A DNA stretch of 64,000 nt from Paenibacillus sp. CF384 (GCF_900106745.1 NZ_FNNV01000002.1:334369-398368); one strand, 5' to 3'. Counted from the stretch's first letter, positions 36,469 to 45,406 are shown. Translations and numbers: made by a program. The notes: generated from the letters alone by a model not told the origin.

Positions 36469-36499
36469 TATATGAACCTATAGTAATAATAACTAACCA

Positions 36500-36823
36500 T
36501 TATTGTATTCTGAGTTTAAGAGAAGCAATTTCTAAAATTTCAATTTTATCTTTAAGATCTAGTTCCCTATATACATGTAGCAGTCGAGACTCTAAATCTG
36601 ATAAGTCTTTATCTCCTAAACGTTCATTACCCGCAAGAAGCATCTCCAAAGAACAATTAAACGTTTGATGAATTGAAACTACAGTGTCTATTGAAGGTTT
36701 ACATTTTCCTGATTCGATATCACTTAAACTTCCTTGTGAAATTCCAATCTTTCGTGAGAACTCATTCTGATTAAGCATGTTCAGCTTTCGTAGACGTCTA
36801 ATGTTTCCCCCAATGTCATACAC
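36500..36823 (-). CDS. XRE-family helix-turn-helix regulator
   Basis: About 107 residues from GTG 36823, eight bases behind GGAGG; the frame stays open to TTG 36841. Residues about 8-60 form the lambda-repressor-like HTH (NQNEFSRKIGISQGSLSDIESGK, shown in part by IGISQGSLSDIES). The C-terminal 40 residues are helical and charged, as in SinR-like proteins. DNA here is more AT-rich than around it. It stands alone between terminators, so the target is unknown; it could be autoregulatory or belong to a lost mobile element. Confidence 0.8.
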   Translation of the reverse strand: MYDIGGNIRRLRKLNMLNQNEFSRKIGISQGSLSDIESGKCKPSIDTVVSIHQTFNCSLEMLLAGNERLGDKDLSDLESRLLHVYRELDLKDKIEILEIASLKLRIQ

Positions 36824-36938
36824 TTTGAACGCCTCCACCAAACGTAATTTGTTCGGGATTGTCTCAACATATGATATAGAAATGAGCCCCTCATTTTCAT
36901 GCTTAAAAATGGAATCTGCAAAATCATATTCTTAAGCA

Positions 36939-36972
36939 AAACTCCCCAGAAGCCTTGATTCACGGGGAGTTT
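36939..36972 (-). terminator. Terminator after the rRNA methyltransferase gene
   Basis: Nine-base stem AAACTCCCC/GGGGAGTTT with a 16-base loop, followed by TTGCTT on the minus strand, 85 bases past the methyltransferase stop. Confidence 0.7.
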
Positions 36973-37056
36973 CACATTCTCTAATATGTTATAACTTGTC
37001 TCAAATAATCTTATAAACAGTCTCATTTGATGGTATAACCCACACACATCTTGTAG

Positions 37057-37869
37057 TTACTCCGCATACCGCCGCTGCCTTAGCGCCTCATACAACAGAA
37101 TCGTACTCGCCATCGCCACATTCAGCGATTCCGAATGCCCATGCATCGGAATGATAATGCTTGTATCCACTAGCCCCAGCACATCCGCTGATAATCCTTG
37201 CGATTCGCTGCCCATCAGCAGCCACGTTGGCCCGCTCCAGTTATAGCTGTAACAGGTAGCCGAGGCTTGCAGGCTCGTCCCCACAAGGGAGATCCCATGC
37301 TTCTTTGCTTCCGGGAGCAGCTCGCTCAGATCGCCTTCAATGACCGGAAGATGGAACAACGAGCCCATCGTCGAGCGCACCGTCTTCGGGTTGTAGAGAT
37401 CGACGCAGCCTTGTCCGAGGACTACGGCATGAGCGCCGACCGCGTCCGCGCTGCGGATAATCGTGCCGACATTGCCGGGATCGCGTACGCCGTCCAGCAC
37501 CACGACCAGCGAATCCTGCTGATACAGCTTCGAACGATCCGCATAGGGCTTTGCAGCCACACCGAACACCGGCGGCGGAGAGTCCGTTCCTGTACATTTG
37601 GCCATCACGGCCGGAGTCGCTTCGATCAGCTCACAGTCCGTTTGGCTCAGCAGGGTACGAAGTTCGCCCGGTACACCGCGTTCCATATCGATTACGATGG
37701 TTTCCACATCGGCACCGGCAAGCAGCGCTTCCTGCACCAAGTGGACGCCTTCGATAATGAAGCGGCCCGAACGGTCGCGGTGCTTCTTCTCCAGCAAGGC
37801 AGCCATCGCTTTTACTTTTTCATTTTGCACAGATGTAATGCTCATCATTCGTTTATTGTTCGTTTGCAC
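37057..37869 (-). CDS. TrmH/SpoU-family RNA 2'-O-methyltransferase (YsgA-like)
   Basis: About 270 residues; GTG 37869 follows GGAAGG at ten bases and is preferred to the ATG at 37896, which lies inside ktrA. The N-terminal SpoU substrate-binding domain (KHRDRSGRFIIEGVHLV) is followed by the SPOUT knot domain: motif 1 DGVRDPGNVGTIIRSADA, motif 2 LLMGSESQGLS, motif 3 IPMHGHSESLNVAMA. It methylates ribose in rRNA using S-adenosylmethionine. In Bacillus the orthologue ysgA lies next to sspI, and the same neighbours appear here. Confidence 0.9.
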   Translation of the reverse strand: MQTNNKRMMSITSVQNEKVKAMAALLEKKHRDRSGRFIIEGVHLVQEALLAGADVETIVIDMERGVPGELRTLLSQTDCELIEATPAVMAKCTGTDSPPPVFGVAAKPYADRSKLYQQDSLVVVLDGVRDPGNVGTIIRSADAVGAHAVVLGQGCVDLYNPKTVRSTMGSLFHLPVIEGDLSELLPEAKKHGISLVGTSLQASATCYSYNWSGPTWLLMGSESQGLSADVLGLVDTSIIIPMHGHSESLNVAMASTILLYEALRQRRYAE

Positions 37870-37876
37870 GCTATTA

Positions 37877-38551
37877 TCAGCCTTCCGCATAATCAAGCTC
37901 TAATTCAGATAAAAGTTCATTCTTGCCCACAATAACCAGTACATCGTCTGCTTTAATGACATCCTCCGCTAGGGGAGAAATATTGAGCTCGCTCCCTGTC
38001 TTGATCGCGAGTACATTGCATTTGTATTTGGCGCGTATATCCAGCTGCTTCAAGTTTTTGCCGACGGTAAACGAAGGTGCCTTGATCTCGACAATGCTGT
38101 GATCCTTGGACAGCTCGATGTACTCCAAGATGTTGGGAGAGATCAAATGATGAGCAACCCTCATCCCCATATCCCGCTCCGGAAACACGACTTTATCCGC
38201 GCCGATCTTAGTCAGCACCTTGCCATGCAGTTCACTTTGCGCTTTTACAATCAACTGTGGAACGCCAAACTCCTTCAGAATAAGCGTCGTTAGTATGCTC
38301 GCTTGAATGTCTGCGCCGATCGCCACAACGACGACATCGAAGTTGCGCAGCCCAAGTGATCGCAATGCATCCTCGTCCGTCGAATCTGCCGTAACCGCAT
38401 GCGTTACCCAAGCGGAAACGTCTTCGACCTTCTGCTCATTCGAATCGATCGCCAGCACATCAAAGCCAAGCTTAGACAGCGATTGAGCGACACTTGTGCC
38501 AAACCGCCCCATGCCAATTACCGCGTACTGCTTATTCGGCAAGACTTTCAT
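37877..38551 (-). CDS. ktrA: KtrA-type potassium channel regulatory subunit (RCK domains)
   Basis: 224 residues. RCK_N Rossmann domain with GMGRFGTSVA at residues 13-22 and Asp in LAIDSNE; RCK_C domain in the last 80 residues. KtrA rings gate the KtrB K+ channel and respond to ATP/ADP and c-di-AMP. No ktrB gene is in the window, so the partner is encoded elsewhere. AAGGGGG abuts ATG 38551 directly, so TTG 38542 is a possible alternative start. Confidence 0.88.
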   Translation of the reverse strand: MKVLPNKQYAVIGMGRFGTSVAQSLSKLGFDVLAIDSNEQKVEDVSAWVTHAVTADSTDEDALRSLGLRNFDVVVVAIGADIQASILTTLILKEFGVPQLIVKAQSELHGKVLTKIGADKVVFPERDMGMRVAHHLISPNILEYIELSKDHSIVEIKAPSFTVGKNLKQLDIRAKYKCNVLAIKTGSELNISPLAEDVIKADDVLVIVGKNELLSELELDYAEG

Positions 38552-38686
38552 CCCCCTTGAAGCAATTTGAGCTTATTATAGCACAATTTCCTTATATATC
38601 CGAAAGATACGCTACATCCTCCGGCATGAAATCAAGGTCGTAAGGAGATATTAAACCTCGAATCTGTATGTGATGGAGGGATCAGA

Positions 38687-38926
38687 TTGAACAATCTTGA
38701 TTTGCGGCAGGCAATCGTTCGTCGGGTACAAAATTTAACAGGGGAAGAATTGACCGACGTCATTGAAGGCTCCATCGGAAGCGATGAGAAAGCACTCCCT
38801 GGACTAGGCGTACTGTTTGAGATGATTTGGAAAAACTGCGGCGAAGCCGATCACAATCGCATGGTACAGGTGCTCTACGACGAGCTTCATCCAGCGGCAG
38901 AAAGTGCATCGCCGAGCCCAAGCTGA
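38687..38926 (+). CDS. sspI: Small acid-soluble spore protein I
   Basis: 79 residues from TTG 38687, seven bases behind GGAGGG. The core LPGLGVLFEMIW and the flanking LRQAIVRRVQNLTGEEL and DEL segments match SspI of Bacillus, a minor spore-core protein made in the forespore. The C-terminus has a short Ser/Pro tail. It is divergent from ktrA. Presence of this gene shows that the organism forms endospores. Confidence 0.88.
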   Translation: MNNLDLRQAIVRRVQNLTGEELTDVIEGSIGSDEKALPGLGVLFEMIWKNCGEADHNRMVQVLYDELHPAAESASPSPS

Positions 38927-38934
38927 CTACGCCC

Positions 38935-39387
38935 TTAATGCCCGAATATTTGCTGTAAATGATGCTCCATATGAGCCACATAATCTTCGATCAGCCACTC
39001 CAGCGTGACCGTAGTTCCGCTTGGAAACTGTCCGGTACGCGCTAAACTTGCTGGCGATAGACCTGTAATGACACGCAAGACCGATTGATTCAGACTCACC
39101 CATAGCGCAAGCACCTCTTCTGGGGGAGCATCTATATACCGCTGAGCTTTCACCCAATTCTCTTGGTCGTAAGGAACGATGACCGGTATGGCTTCAGTAT
39201 GCCCATCGATTTGAACGAATCGGCATAAATTATTGATGGATGAATCGCATAGATGTCCAAGCAGCTGCAGGCGCGACCATTTCCCCTCGGTGAGCGGCTG
39301 CACGGCAGCAGCTTGATCGAGCGATCGGAATCGCAGCGGCACGGAATCCAGCATAGCTTCCATGCTGTTTATGGCATTCGAAATCAT
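38935..39387 (-). CDS. DinB-family protein
   Basis: About 150 residues from ATG 39387 behind GGAGGGG; the upstream ATG at 39423 lies within a terminator. Four-helix DinB fold with three candidate metal His residues: HLCDS near 45, and the two in HMEHHL near 140. Members act as metal-dependent thiol transferases or hydrolases; the substrate here is unknown. It converges on sspI with a gap of only eight bases. Confidence 0.85.
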   Translation of the reverse strand: MISNAINSMEAMLDSVPLRFRSLDQAAAVQPLTEGKWSRLQLLGHLCDSSINNLCRFVQIDGHTEAIPVIVPYDQENWVKAQRYIDAPPEEVLALWVSLNQSVLRVITGLSPASLARTGQFPSGTTVTLEWLIEDYVAHMEHHLQQIFGH

Positions 39388-39414
39388 TAAAGCCCCTCCT
39401 ATAGATAGAAAAAT

Positions 39415-39450
39415 GACATTCAAACCATGACGCGGTTTGAATGTCTTTTT
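39415..39450 (-). terminator. Terminator after the Gfo gene
   Basis: Perfect 12-base stem GACATTCAAACC/GGTTTGAATGTC with a seven-base loop, flanked by A and T tracts. It separates the Gfo cluster from the DinB gene. Confidence 0.85.
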
Positions 39451-39459
39451 CTGTGCAGC

Positions 39460-40560
39460 TTACACTGCAGCTGTATCGCTCTCAAGCGCCGGCATGGGCT
39501 CCGGACGCTCGCAAGTGCTCTCCATCACGTAGTGCTTGCCGTCACGGGAAGCATCATGGAAGCCATGCATCGCTTCAAGAACGTGATAAGCCATGGCTCC
39601 GTTCGCACGGTGCTGGCCGCCTTCGACAATCGCGCGCGCCATATCCGCTACGCCGATGCCGCGGTTATTATCGGTATTGCCGTGCGTGAACGGAACCTCT
39701 TCCCATTCGCCGCCAAGGCGGCGCAGCTTGATGGTACCGCCAAACATATTCGGATCTGGCACGAGCAGGGAGCCTGCGCTGCCATGAATCTCGATGTTCG
39801 GAAGCGATGTGCCTGCCTTCGAATCGAAGCTCGTAATCAAGGTTCCTACCGCTCCGCTTTGGAAATCGATAACGCCGGCAATATGCGTAGGCGTCTCTAC
39901 TTTAATGATCTTGCCGTTCTTCTTCTCGCTCGTAATCGTACGCTCAGGGAAAGGAATGATAGCCGAGCCTGTTACGCGGCGGAACGGACCCAGCAGCGCG
40001 ATATAAGCTGTCAAATAGTATGGCCCCATATCAAACATCGGACCGCCGCCGGCTTCATAAAAGAACTCCGGATCCGGATGCCAGCCTTCTGGTCCTTCGC
40101 CAAGCATGAATCCCGTTACGGAGATCGGAGTACCGATCGCGCCGTCATCGATCAGCTTACGGCAAGTTTGAATGCCGCCGCCGAGGAATGTTTCCGGTGC
40201 ACTGGCGACGCGCAAGCCCTTCTCGGCTGCGAGAGCCAGCACCTTCTTGCCTTCCTCGCGAGTAACCGCAAGCGGCTTCTCCACATACACATGTTTTCCT
40301 GCTTCAAGTGCTTGCAAGCAAACAGACGCATGAGCTTTCGGAATTGTCAGGTTAACGACGATCTCGATTTCAGGGTCTGCAAGCAGCTGCTCTACGGTAT
40401 AAGCTTTAGCGAGACCGAATTCCTCTGCACGCTGCTTCGCGCGCTCCAAATCGATATCTGCCGCAGCAACAAGATCAATCTCCGGGTATTTCTTCAAATT
40501 CGTAAAATAAATTTGGCTGATATTGCCGCAGCCCACAATGCCGACTTTCACTGGTTTCAT
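39460..40560 (-). CDS. Gfo/Idh/MocA oxidoreductase, tandem copy 2
   Basis: 366 residues, start behind AAGGAGAA. N-terminal MKPVKVGIVGCGNISQIYF with the Rossmann Gly cluster; catalytic motif EAGKHVYVEKPLA near residue 95 with Lys-Pro; DMGPYYLTA near residue 180. It is a close tandem paralogue of 40659-41753, with matching C-terminal SRDGKHYVMEST. These enzymes oxidise or reduce sugar hydroxyl groups with NAD(P). Duplicated members in one cluster often interconvert 3-keto sugars or act on epimers (inference). Confidence 0.92.
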   Translation of the reverse strand: MKPVKVGIVGCGNISQIYFTNLKKYPEIDLVAAADIDLERAKQRAEEFGLAKAYTVEQLLADPEIEIVVNLTIPKAHASVCLQALEAGKHVYVEKPLAVTREEGKKVLALAAEKGLRVASAPETFLGGGIQTCRKLIDDGAIGTPISVTGFMLGEGPEGWHPDPEFFYEAGGGPMFDMGPYYLTAYIALLGPFRRVTGSAIIPFPERTITSEKKNGKIIKVETPTHIAGVIDFQSGAVGTLITSFDSKAGTSLPNIEIHGSAGSLLVPDPNMFGGTIKLRRLGGEWEEVPFTHGNTDNNRGIGVADMARAIVEGGQHRANGAMAYHVLEAMHGFHDASRDGKHYVMESTCERPEPMPALESDTAAV

Positions 40561-40658
40561 GAACGAGTTCTCCTTTTATGTAACAGAAATCGATGTGTGA
40601 ACATGATCAGCCCGCCCAAACGAACGGGCAAGCTGCATATCTTTATTCCATATTATCG

Positions 40659-41753
40659 TTATTGAGGCTGGGCATCAAGTGCAGGCATGGGCTCAGGACG
40701 AGTGCAAGTGCTCTCCATCACATAGTGCTTCCCGTCGCGCGAAGCATCGTGAATGCCGTGCATCGCTTCCAGCACATGGTAGGCCATCGTGCCGTTAGCA
40801 CGGTGCTCCCCGCCTTCGCGAATCGCGCGAGCCATGTCGGCAACGCCAATACCACGATTGCTGTCGGTATGGCCATGCGTCAGCTCGATCTCTTCCCAGT
40901 CTCCGCCTGCACGGCGCAGTTTCACAGTGCCGCCGAAGCCGTTCGGATCCGGGACGATCAGCGACCCTTTGCTGCCGTGAATCTCGATGTTCGGCAGCGA
41001 TGTGCCGCCCGGTACATCGAAGCTTGTCAGCAGCGTACCGATTGCGCCGCTCTCGAAGTCAAGAACGCCTGTAATATTCGTAGGCGTTTCTACTTGGATC
41101 AGCTTGCCGCGTTTCTTCTCGCTTGTGATCGTCCGCTCCGCATGCGTAATCCGTGCCGAACCGGTAACGCGGCGAATTGGACCAAGCAACGTAACGAAAG
41201 CCGTTAAGTAGTAGGGTCCCATATCGAACATCGGACCGCCGCCGATCTCATAGTAGAACTCCGGATCCGGATGCCAGCTCTCGTGGCCGCCGCAGAGCAT
41301 GAAGCCTGTCGCGGATACCGGCATCCCGATTGCGCCTTCGTCAATCAGCTTACGGCAGGTTTGGATGCCTCCGCCTAGGAACGTCTCAGGTGCGCTAGCG
41401 ACGCGCAGACCTTTCTTCTCCGCCAGCTCCAGCACTTGCTTGCCTTCTTCGCGAGTAACGACAATCGGCTTCTCTACATAAACATGTTTGCCCGCTTCAA
41501 GCGCCTGCAAACATACAGATGCATGTGCCTTCGGAATCGTCAAGTTAACAACGATTTCGATTTCCGGATCATTCAGTAATTGCTCAACCGTATAAGCTTT
41601 GCTCAGATTGAATTCTGCGGCACGTGCTTTCGCACGCTCGATATCAATATCCGCCGCTGCGACAAGATCCACCTGAGGGTACCTTTTCAAATTCGTAAAA
41701 TAAACGTGGCTGATATTGCCGCAGCCAATAATACCGACTTTAACTGGTTTCAT
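40659..41753 (-). CDS. Gfo/Idh/MocA oxidoreductase, tandem copy 1
   Basis: 364 residues with the same layout as its neighbour: GIIGCGNISHVYF, EAGKHVYVEKPIV and DMGPYYLTA. Long stretches are identical at the protein level (NDPEIEIVVNLTIPKAHAS-like, SAPETFLGGGIQTCRKLID), so duplication is fairly recent. The 98-base gap to copy 2 has no strong terminator, so both are probably on one transcript from the LacI-side promoter. Confidence 0.92.
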   Translation of the reverse strand: MKPVKVGIIGCGNISHVYFTNLKRYPQVDLVAAADIDIERAKARAAEFNLSKAYTVEQLLNDPEIEIVVNLTIPKAHASVCLQALEAGKHVYVEKPIVVTREEGKQVLELAEKKGLRVASAPETFLGGGIQTCRKLIDEGAIGMPVSATGFMLCGGHESWHPDPEFYYEIGGGPMFDMGPYYLTAFVTLLGPIRRVTGSARITHAERTITSEKKRGKLIQVETPTNITGVLDFESGAIGTLLTSFDVPGGTSLPNIEIHGSKGSLIVPDPNGFGGTVKLRRAGGDWEEIELTHGHTDSNRGIGVADMARAIREGGEHRANGTMAYHVLEAMHGIHDASRDGKHYVMESTCTRPEPMPALDAQPQ

Positions 41754-41836
41754 GAAACGCCATTCCTCCTATAAGTAGAAATCAGAATGATTCTAGAATA
41801 AGTCCTCGGCTATCAACTGCTATTGCTATCGCTCTA

Positions 41837-42472
41837 TTAAGCTTCTTGGCTGCGTGCCGCCCACAGGAATCCGCGACGCATCAATTCAAGTGTTTGCGGC
41901 ATAGCCACGATGTTCGCTTGATGCCCCAATGAATTGTAGTACACGCGTCCTTCGCCCCATGTTTTCGTCCAAACGATCGGCATCTTCACATCGCCGAACG
42001 AAGTCGTCGCATGTACTTCATTGGCCGGGTCCACATGCATATAGTACTTCTCCGTGCACACTTCAAAATCACCGATGCCGCTTGTAAGCGGATTGTCTTC
42101 AGAAACCATGTTGACGTCGTAGATGACGCCGTCATTGCCCGGGTGAGCGACCCACTGCCCGCCAACCATGAATTGATAATCGACATCGTTGCGGAAGGAA
42201 TCGCCCATGCCGCCGTGACAGCCCGCGATGCCGCAGCCCGCACGTACCGTATCTAGCAAGGGACGAAGCTGCTCCTGCGTAATGGAACCCATTGTCCATA
42301 CAGGAACGATGAGGTCAAGCTGTGCCATCAGTTCCTCGTCTTTGTAAGCGTCCAGTGTATCCGACACCGTTACTTCAAAGCCTTCTTTGTTCAACAAATC
42401 AGCGAAAATCCCCGCTACTTCCTCCGGCTGATGACCATCCCAGCCGCCCCAAACGATTAATGCTTTTCTCAT
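41837..42472 (-). CDS. ThuA-like (trehalose utilisation type) protein
   Basis: About 211 residues from ATG 42472. Class-I glutamine-amidotransferase-like fold of the ThuA family: VWGGWDGHQPEEV at the start, GIAGCHGGMGD near residue 85, HPGNDG and YYNSLGHQ near the end. ThuA proteins accompany sugar dehydrogenases in trehalose, 3-keto-glycoside and related pathways, but their reaction is poorly defined. It lies between Gfo genes of the same direction, in keeping with a joint role in a keto-sugar pathway. Confidence 0.88.
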   Translation of the reverse strand: MRKALIVWGGWDGHQPEEVAGIFADLLNKEGFEVTVSDTLDAYKDEELMAQLDLIVPVWTMGSITQEQLRPLLDTVRAGCGIAGCHGGMGDSFRNDVDYQFMVGGQWVAHPGNDGVIYDVNMVSEDNPLTSGIGDFEVCTEKYYMHVDPANEVHATTSFGDVKMPIVWTKTWGEGRVYYNSLGHQANIVAMPQTLELMRRGFLWAARSQEA

Positions 42473-42516
42473 GCTTCCCATCCTCTGCTTCAATAGTTAA
42501 TCCGCAATCGTTCTCT

Positions 42517-43680
42517 TTATCTTAATTCCGAGATCGCTACCCAGCGGCGTTCGGCAATCGACTTATCGACAGCTTCCAGAACAGCCTGGCATTCTACGCC
42601 GTCCACGAAGTTCGGAACAGGCTGACGATCTTCAGCCAGTGCCAGCATAAACTCGTGCATCTCATGCGTGAACGTGTGCTCATAGCCAATTGTATGTCCA
42701 GCCGGCCACCAAGCCTCGCTGTAAGCATGCGGTGCATCGGTTGCAATGACGCGGCGGAAGCCTTGAACGTCGGCTGCATCGTCGGTGAAATACACTTCCA
42801 GTTCATTCACGCGTTCAAAATCAAACTTAATGCTGCCCTTGCTGCCGTTGATTTCGAACGAATTCGTACAACGATGACCCGGCGCGAAGCGCGTCGCTTC
42901 GATGCTGCCAAGCGCGCCATTTGCGAAACGCGCAAGGAACAAGGTCGCGTCATCTACGGTTACCTGGCCGCGCGGCGCGTCTTTATCGCCTTTTGCACTC
43001 AGACCGGTCATCGCCGTCGGAAGAGGACGCTCCTTCACGAACGTTTCGCTCATCCCGATTACTTCTTGGAATTCGCCGACGAGGAAGCGCGCCATATCGA
43101 TGACATGCGCACCGAGATCACCATGCGAGCCGGAGCCGGCAATTTCCTTCTGCAGACGCCATACCAGCGGGAATTGCGGATCTACGATCCAGTCCTGCAG
43201 GAAGAATCCGCGGAAATGATAGATTTCGCCGATACGGCCATCGGACACCAGCTTCTTAGCCAACTGCACAGCCGGAGCAAACCGGTAGTTAAAGCCCACC
43301 ATATGCTTCACGCCGGCTTTCTCCGCCGCATTCAGCATCTCGATCGAATCGGCCAGATTAAGCGCCAACGGCTTCTCGCAGAATATATGCTTGCCCGCTT
43401 CAGCGGCAGCAATAGCAATCTCCTTATGGGCATCGCTTGGTGCATTGATATCAATCAGATCGATATCATCGCGCGTAACAAGCTTACGCCAGTCCGTCTC
43501 CGCGCTTTCCCAGCCAAACTGTTCACGCGCTTGCTCAAGGCCGACTGCATCCCGTCCGCAAATAACAGCCATCTGCGGGCGAGTCACTTTCGGGAAGAAC
43601 ATCGGAAGCGCTCTATAGGCGTTGCTGTGGGCTTTTCCCATAAATTTGTAACCGATCATGCCTACTCGAATATTGCTCAT
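42517..43680 (-). CDS. Gfo/Idh/MocA oxidoreductase, first gene of the cluster
   Basis: 387 residues. GMIGYKFMGKAHSNAYRA at the N-terminus, catalytic AGKHIFCEKPLALN near residue 95, and HGDLGAHVIDMARFL near residue 185 with the usual catalytic His. This subgroup, with Y-K-F-M-G-K-A-H-S-N, is common next to ThuA genes. It is more distant from the two tandem copies, suggesting a different step on the same substrate. Confidence 0.92.
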   Translation of the reverse strand: MSNIRVGMIGYKFMGKAHSNAYRALPMFFPKVTRPQMAVICGRDAVGLEQAREQFGWESAETDWRKLVTRDDIDLIDINAPSDAHKEIAIAAAEAGKHIFCEKPLALNLADSIEMLNAAEKAGVKHMVGFNYRFAPAVQLAKKLVSDGRIGEIYHFRGFFLQDWIVDPQFPLVWRLQKEIAGSGSHGDLGAHVIDMARFLVGEFQEVIGMSETFVKERPLPTAMTGLSAKGDKDAPRGQVTVDDATLFLARFANGALGSIEATRFAPGHRCTNSFEINGSKGSIKFDFERVNELEVYFTDDAADVQGFRRVIATDAPHAYSEAWWPAGHTIGYEHTFTHEMHEFMLALAEDRQPVPNFVDGVECQAVLEAVDKSIAERRWVAISELR

Positions 43681-43786
43681 CGTTTGGTTCCGCCTCTCAT
43701 AAAATTAGGTTAACCCTACTGTGAAACTTCCTCAGTTATCAAGCATGAACCACTAGGTACACCTCACCTATCACCTAGGGATCACG

Positions 43787-44794
43787 TTATTTGGTCGTCG
43801 TTCTCGTTGTCTTGGAGGAAGCCCTTTCAATCAACTTCACAGGCAGCTTCACTTCAAAAGGGGACGATGGTTCTGTCTCCGTCATCATGTCAAGCAGGCG
43901 GGAGGCCGCCTCGCAGCCAACTTCATAGAACGGAACACGAATGGAGGTCAGCGGCGGCTCTGTCATCCGCGAGACATCGGAATCGTCGCAGCCAACAAGC
44001 GCAACGTCCTCGCCTACGCGTATGCCCAGCTCCTTAAGACCCTGCATGAGCCCGATTGCCATACGGTCGTTCGCGGCAATCACCGCATCGATATCACCGC
44101 TGCGAATGAGCTCTGCTACCTTTACAGCCTGCTGGTAACCGCTCTTGCGGCTATAATTCCCAATCAGCACATGCTCGGCTTGGTAAGGCACCTGCGCTTC
44201 AACGAGCGCTTGCCGGAAACCCTTCAACCGATCCAAACTGTTCGAGTATTCCGCAGGACCATTTAGAAAACAGATCTTCCGAAAGCCTTGCTGCAGAAGA
44301 TGTCTGGCCGCATGACGGCTGCCCATTTGCTGATCGGCATCCACCGTGTTGAAGGCTTCTCCCTCAAAGCGCTGATTAACGAGGCAGAAGGGATGTTCCC
44401 CTTCCTTGAGCTCGGCAAGCGCCTCACGTTCCGTCGGCACGTCTTGAGCGCCTAAGATGATGCACCCGTCAATCTTCTGCGTCCGAAACAGATTCGCGTA
44501 GTCCCGCGGCTCGTCAGCTTCCCGAAACAAGAGCAGCAAATCATACCCGCGCTGCTTGGCCGTAACCCCGATCCCGCTCAATACTTCAGAGAAGTAGTAA
44601 GTCGAGAAGAGATTCACCTTAGGCAATAGCGGCAAAATAACGCCAAGATTACCGCTTCTGCGCAGCGCAAACCGCTGTGCAAGCGCGCTTGGCACATACC
44701 CAAGCTGCTTGGCGGCATCCACTACCCGTTTAGCCGTCTCATCCTTCACCGTCCCGGCGCCGTTCAGCACACGCGATACCGTCGCTTCCGACAC
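43787..44794 (-). CDS. LacI-family transcriptional regulator (start uncertain)
   Basis: 335 residues from GTG 44794, but that codon is the Val of the G-V-S turn in the helix-turn-helix, so the first helix would be missing. The frame extends upstream as I-R-K-K-V-A-E-L-A-G before V-S-E-A-T-V-S-R-V-L-N, with GGGAGG eight bases before an ATC at 44822-44824. The complete DNA-binding domain therefore seems to start at a non-AUG codon, unless one base is wrong. The rest is a normal periplasmic-binding-like effector domain. It lies upstream of the Gfo-ThuA cluster in the same direction and likely represses it in the absence of a sugar ligand. Confidence 0.88.
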   Translation of the reverse strand: MSEATVSRVLNGAGTVKDETAKRVVDAAKQLGYVPSALAQRFALRRSGNLGVILPLLPKVNLFSTYYFSEVLSGIGVTAKQRGYDLLLLFREADEPRDYANLFRTQKIDGCIILGAQDVPTEREALAELKEGEHPFCLVNQRFEGEAFNTVDADQQMGSRHAARHLLQQGFRKICFLNGPAEYSNSLDRLKGFRQALVEAQVPYQAEHVLIGNYSRKSGYQQAVKVAELIRSGDIDAVIAANDRMAIGLMQGLKELGIRVGEDVALVGCDDSDVSRMTEPPLTSIRVPFYEVGCEAASRLLDMMTETEPSSPFEVKLPVKLIERASSKTTRTTTK

Positions 44795-44855
44795 TCCTGC
44801 TAATTCAGCGACTTTTTTACGGATAAGTCCTTCCTCCCATCCAAGTTAATGATCC

Positions 44856-44873
44856 AATGTACACGCGTACATT
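44856..44873. promoter_or_regulatory. Palindromic operator candidate of the LacI-family regulator
   Basis: AATGTACACGCGTACATT has seven-base arms around a central four bases and lies just upstream of the regulator's start. Its central CG and size fit LacI-family operators, suggesting autoregulation. Confidence 0.45.
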
Positions 44874-44971
44874 TTCTCATGCAAGCGGTTTCGTGTCAAT
44901 CCTTTTTGGTACTGTAACAGTAGGATTTCTGTCCTATTTCGAACCGCTAGTGCAAAGGGGAAGAAGACGTC

Positions 44972-45406
44972 ATGCTTACCAAACATGACTTGACCTTCAA
45001 TGAACTGCTCCTCCTGAACTCCGAGCTCCGCGATACCGAGAAATCAACATCGACCGCTTACGTGATGCTGATCGGCGGCCATTTTGGGCTGCACCGTTTC
45101 TATCTGAGGCGGATCGTCTCAGGCAGCGCGCAGTTGCTCCTATTCGTTGCTGCGATACTCTTCTATATTGGCAGTAGAGTCACTGCTGCCACTGCCTCAA
45201 CATCGAACTATACGAAGCTATCGCTTGTCTTATGTGTCCTTTCGGAACTCGTCCTATTGGTTTGGAACATTGCCGATTTGTTCCTGCTTCCCGGGATGAT
45301 TCGTTCCTACAATGAAGTTCTGAAGCAGGAGATTCTGGCGGCTATTGAGCATTATCGCCGAATGGAGCAGCTTGCTGGCCGCTGCATCGAGGATTTGATT
45401 GATTGA
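44972..45406 (+). CDS. TM2-domain membrane protein
   Basis: 144 residues behind GGGGAAG. The TM2 signature is present: AYVMLIGGHFGLHRFYL with Gly-x-x-Gly-x-H-R-F-Y, followed by two membrane segments (about 47-67 and 85-108) and a C-terminal helical cytoplasmic tail. The function of TM2 proteins in bacteria is not established. It is a monocistronic gene divergent from the LacI-type regulator. Confidence 0.85.
   Translation: MLTKHDLTFNELLLLNSELRDTEKSTSTAYVMLIGGHFGLHRFYLRRIVSGSAQLLLFVAAILFYIGSRVTAATASTSNYTKLSLVLCVLSELVLLVWNIADLFLLPGMIRSYNEVLKQEILAAIEHYRRMEQLAGRCIEDLID

Noticed and set aside
38552..38686. c-di-AMP riboswitch in front of ktrA
   Set aside because: The intergenic region is only 135 bases, shared with the sspI promoter, and lacks the paired stems expected for that class.
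39427..40665. 412-codon plus-strand open frame
   Set aside because: It runs antisense through a clear Gfo/Idh/MocA gene, has no ribosome site or domain, and its composition (Arg/His/Cys-rich) is typical of an antisense shadow.
42655..43713. 352-codon plus-strand open frame
   Set aside because: Antisense to another Gfo/Idh/MocA gene; no family features.
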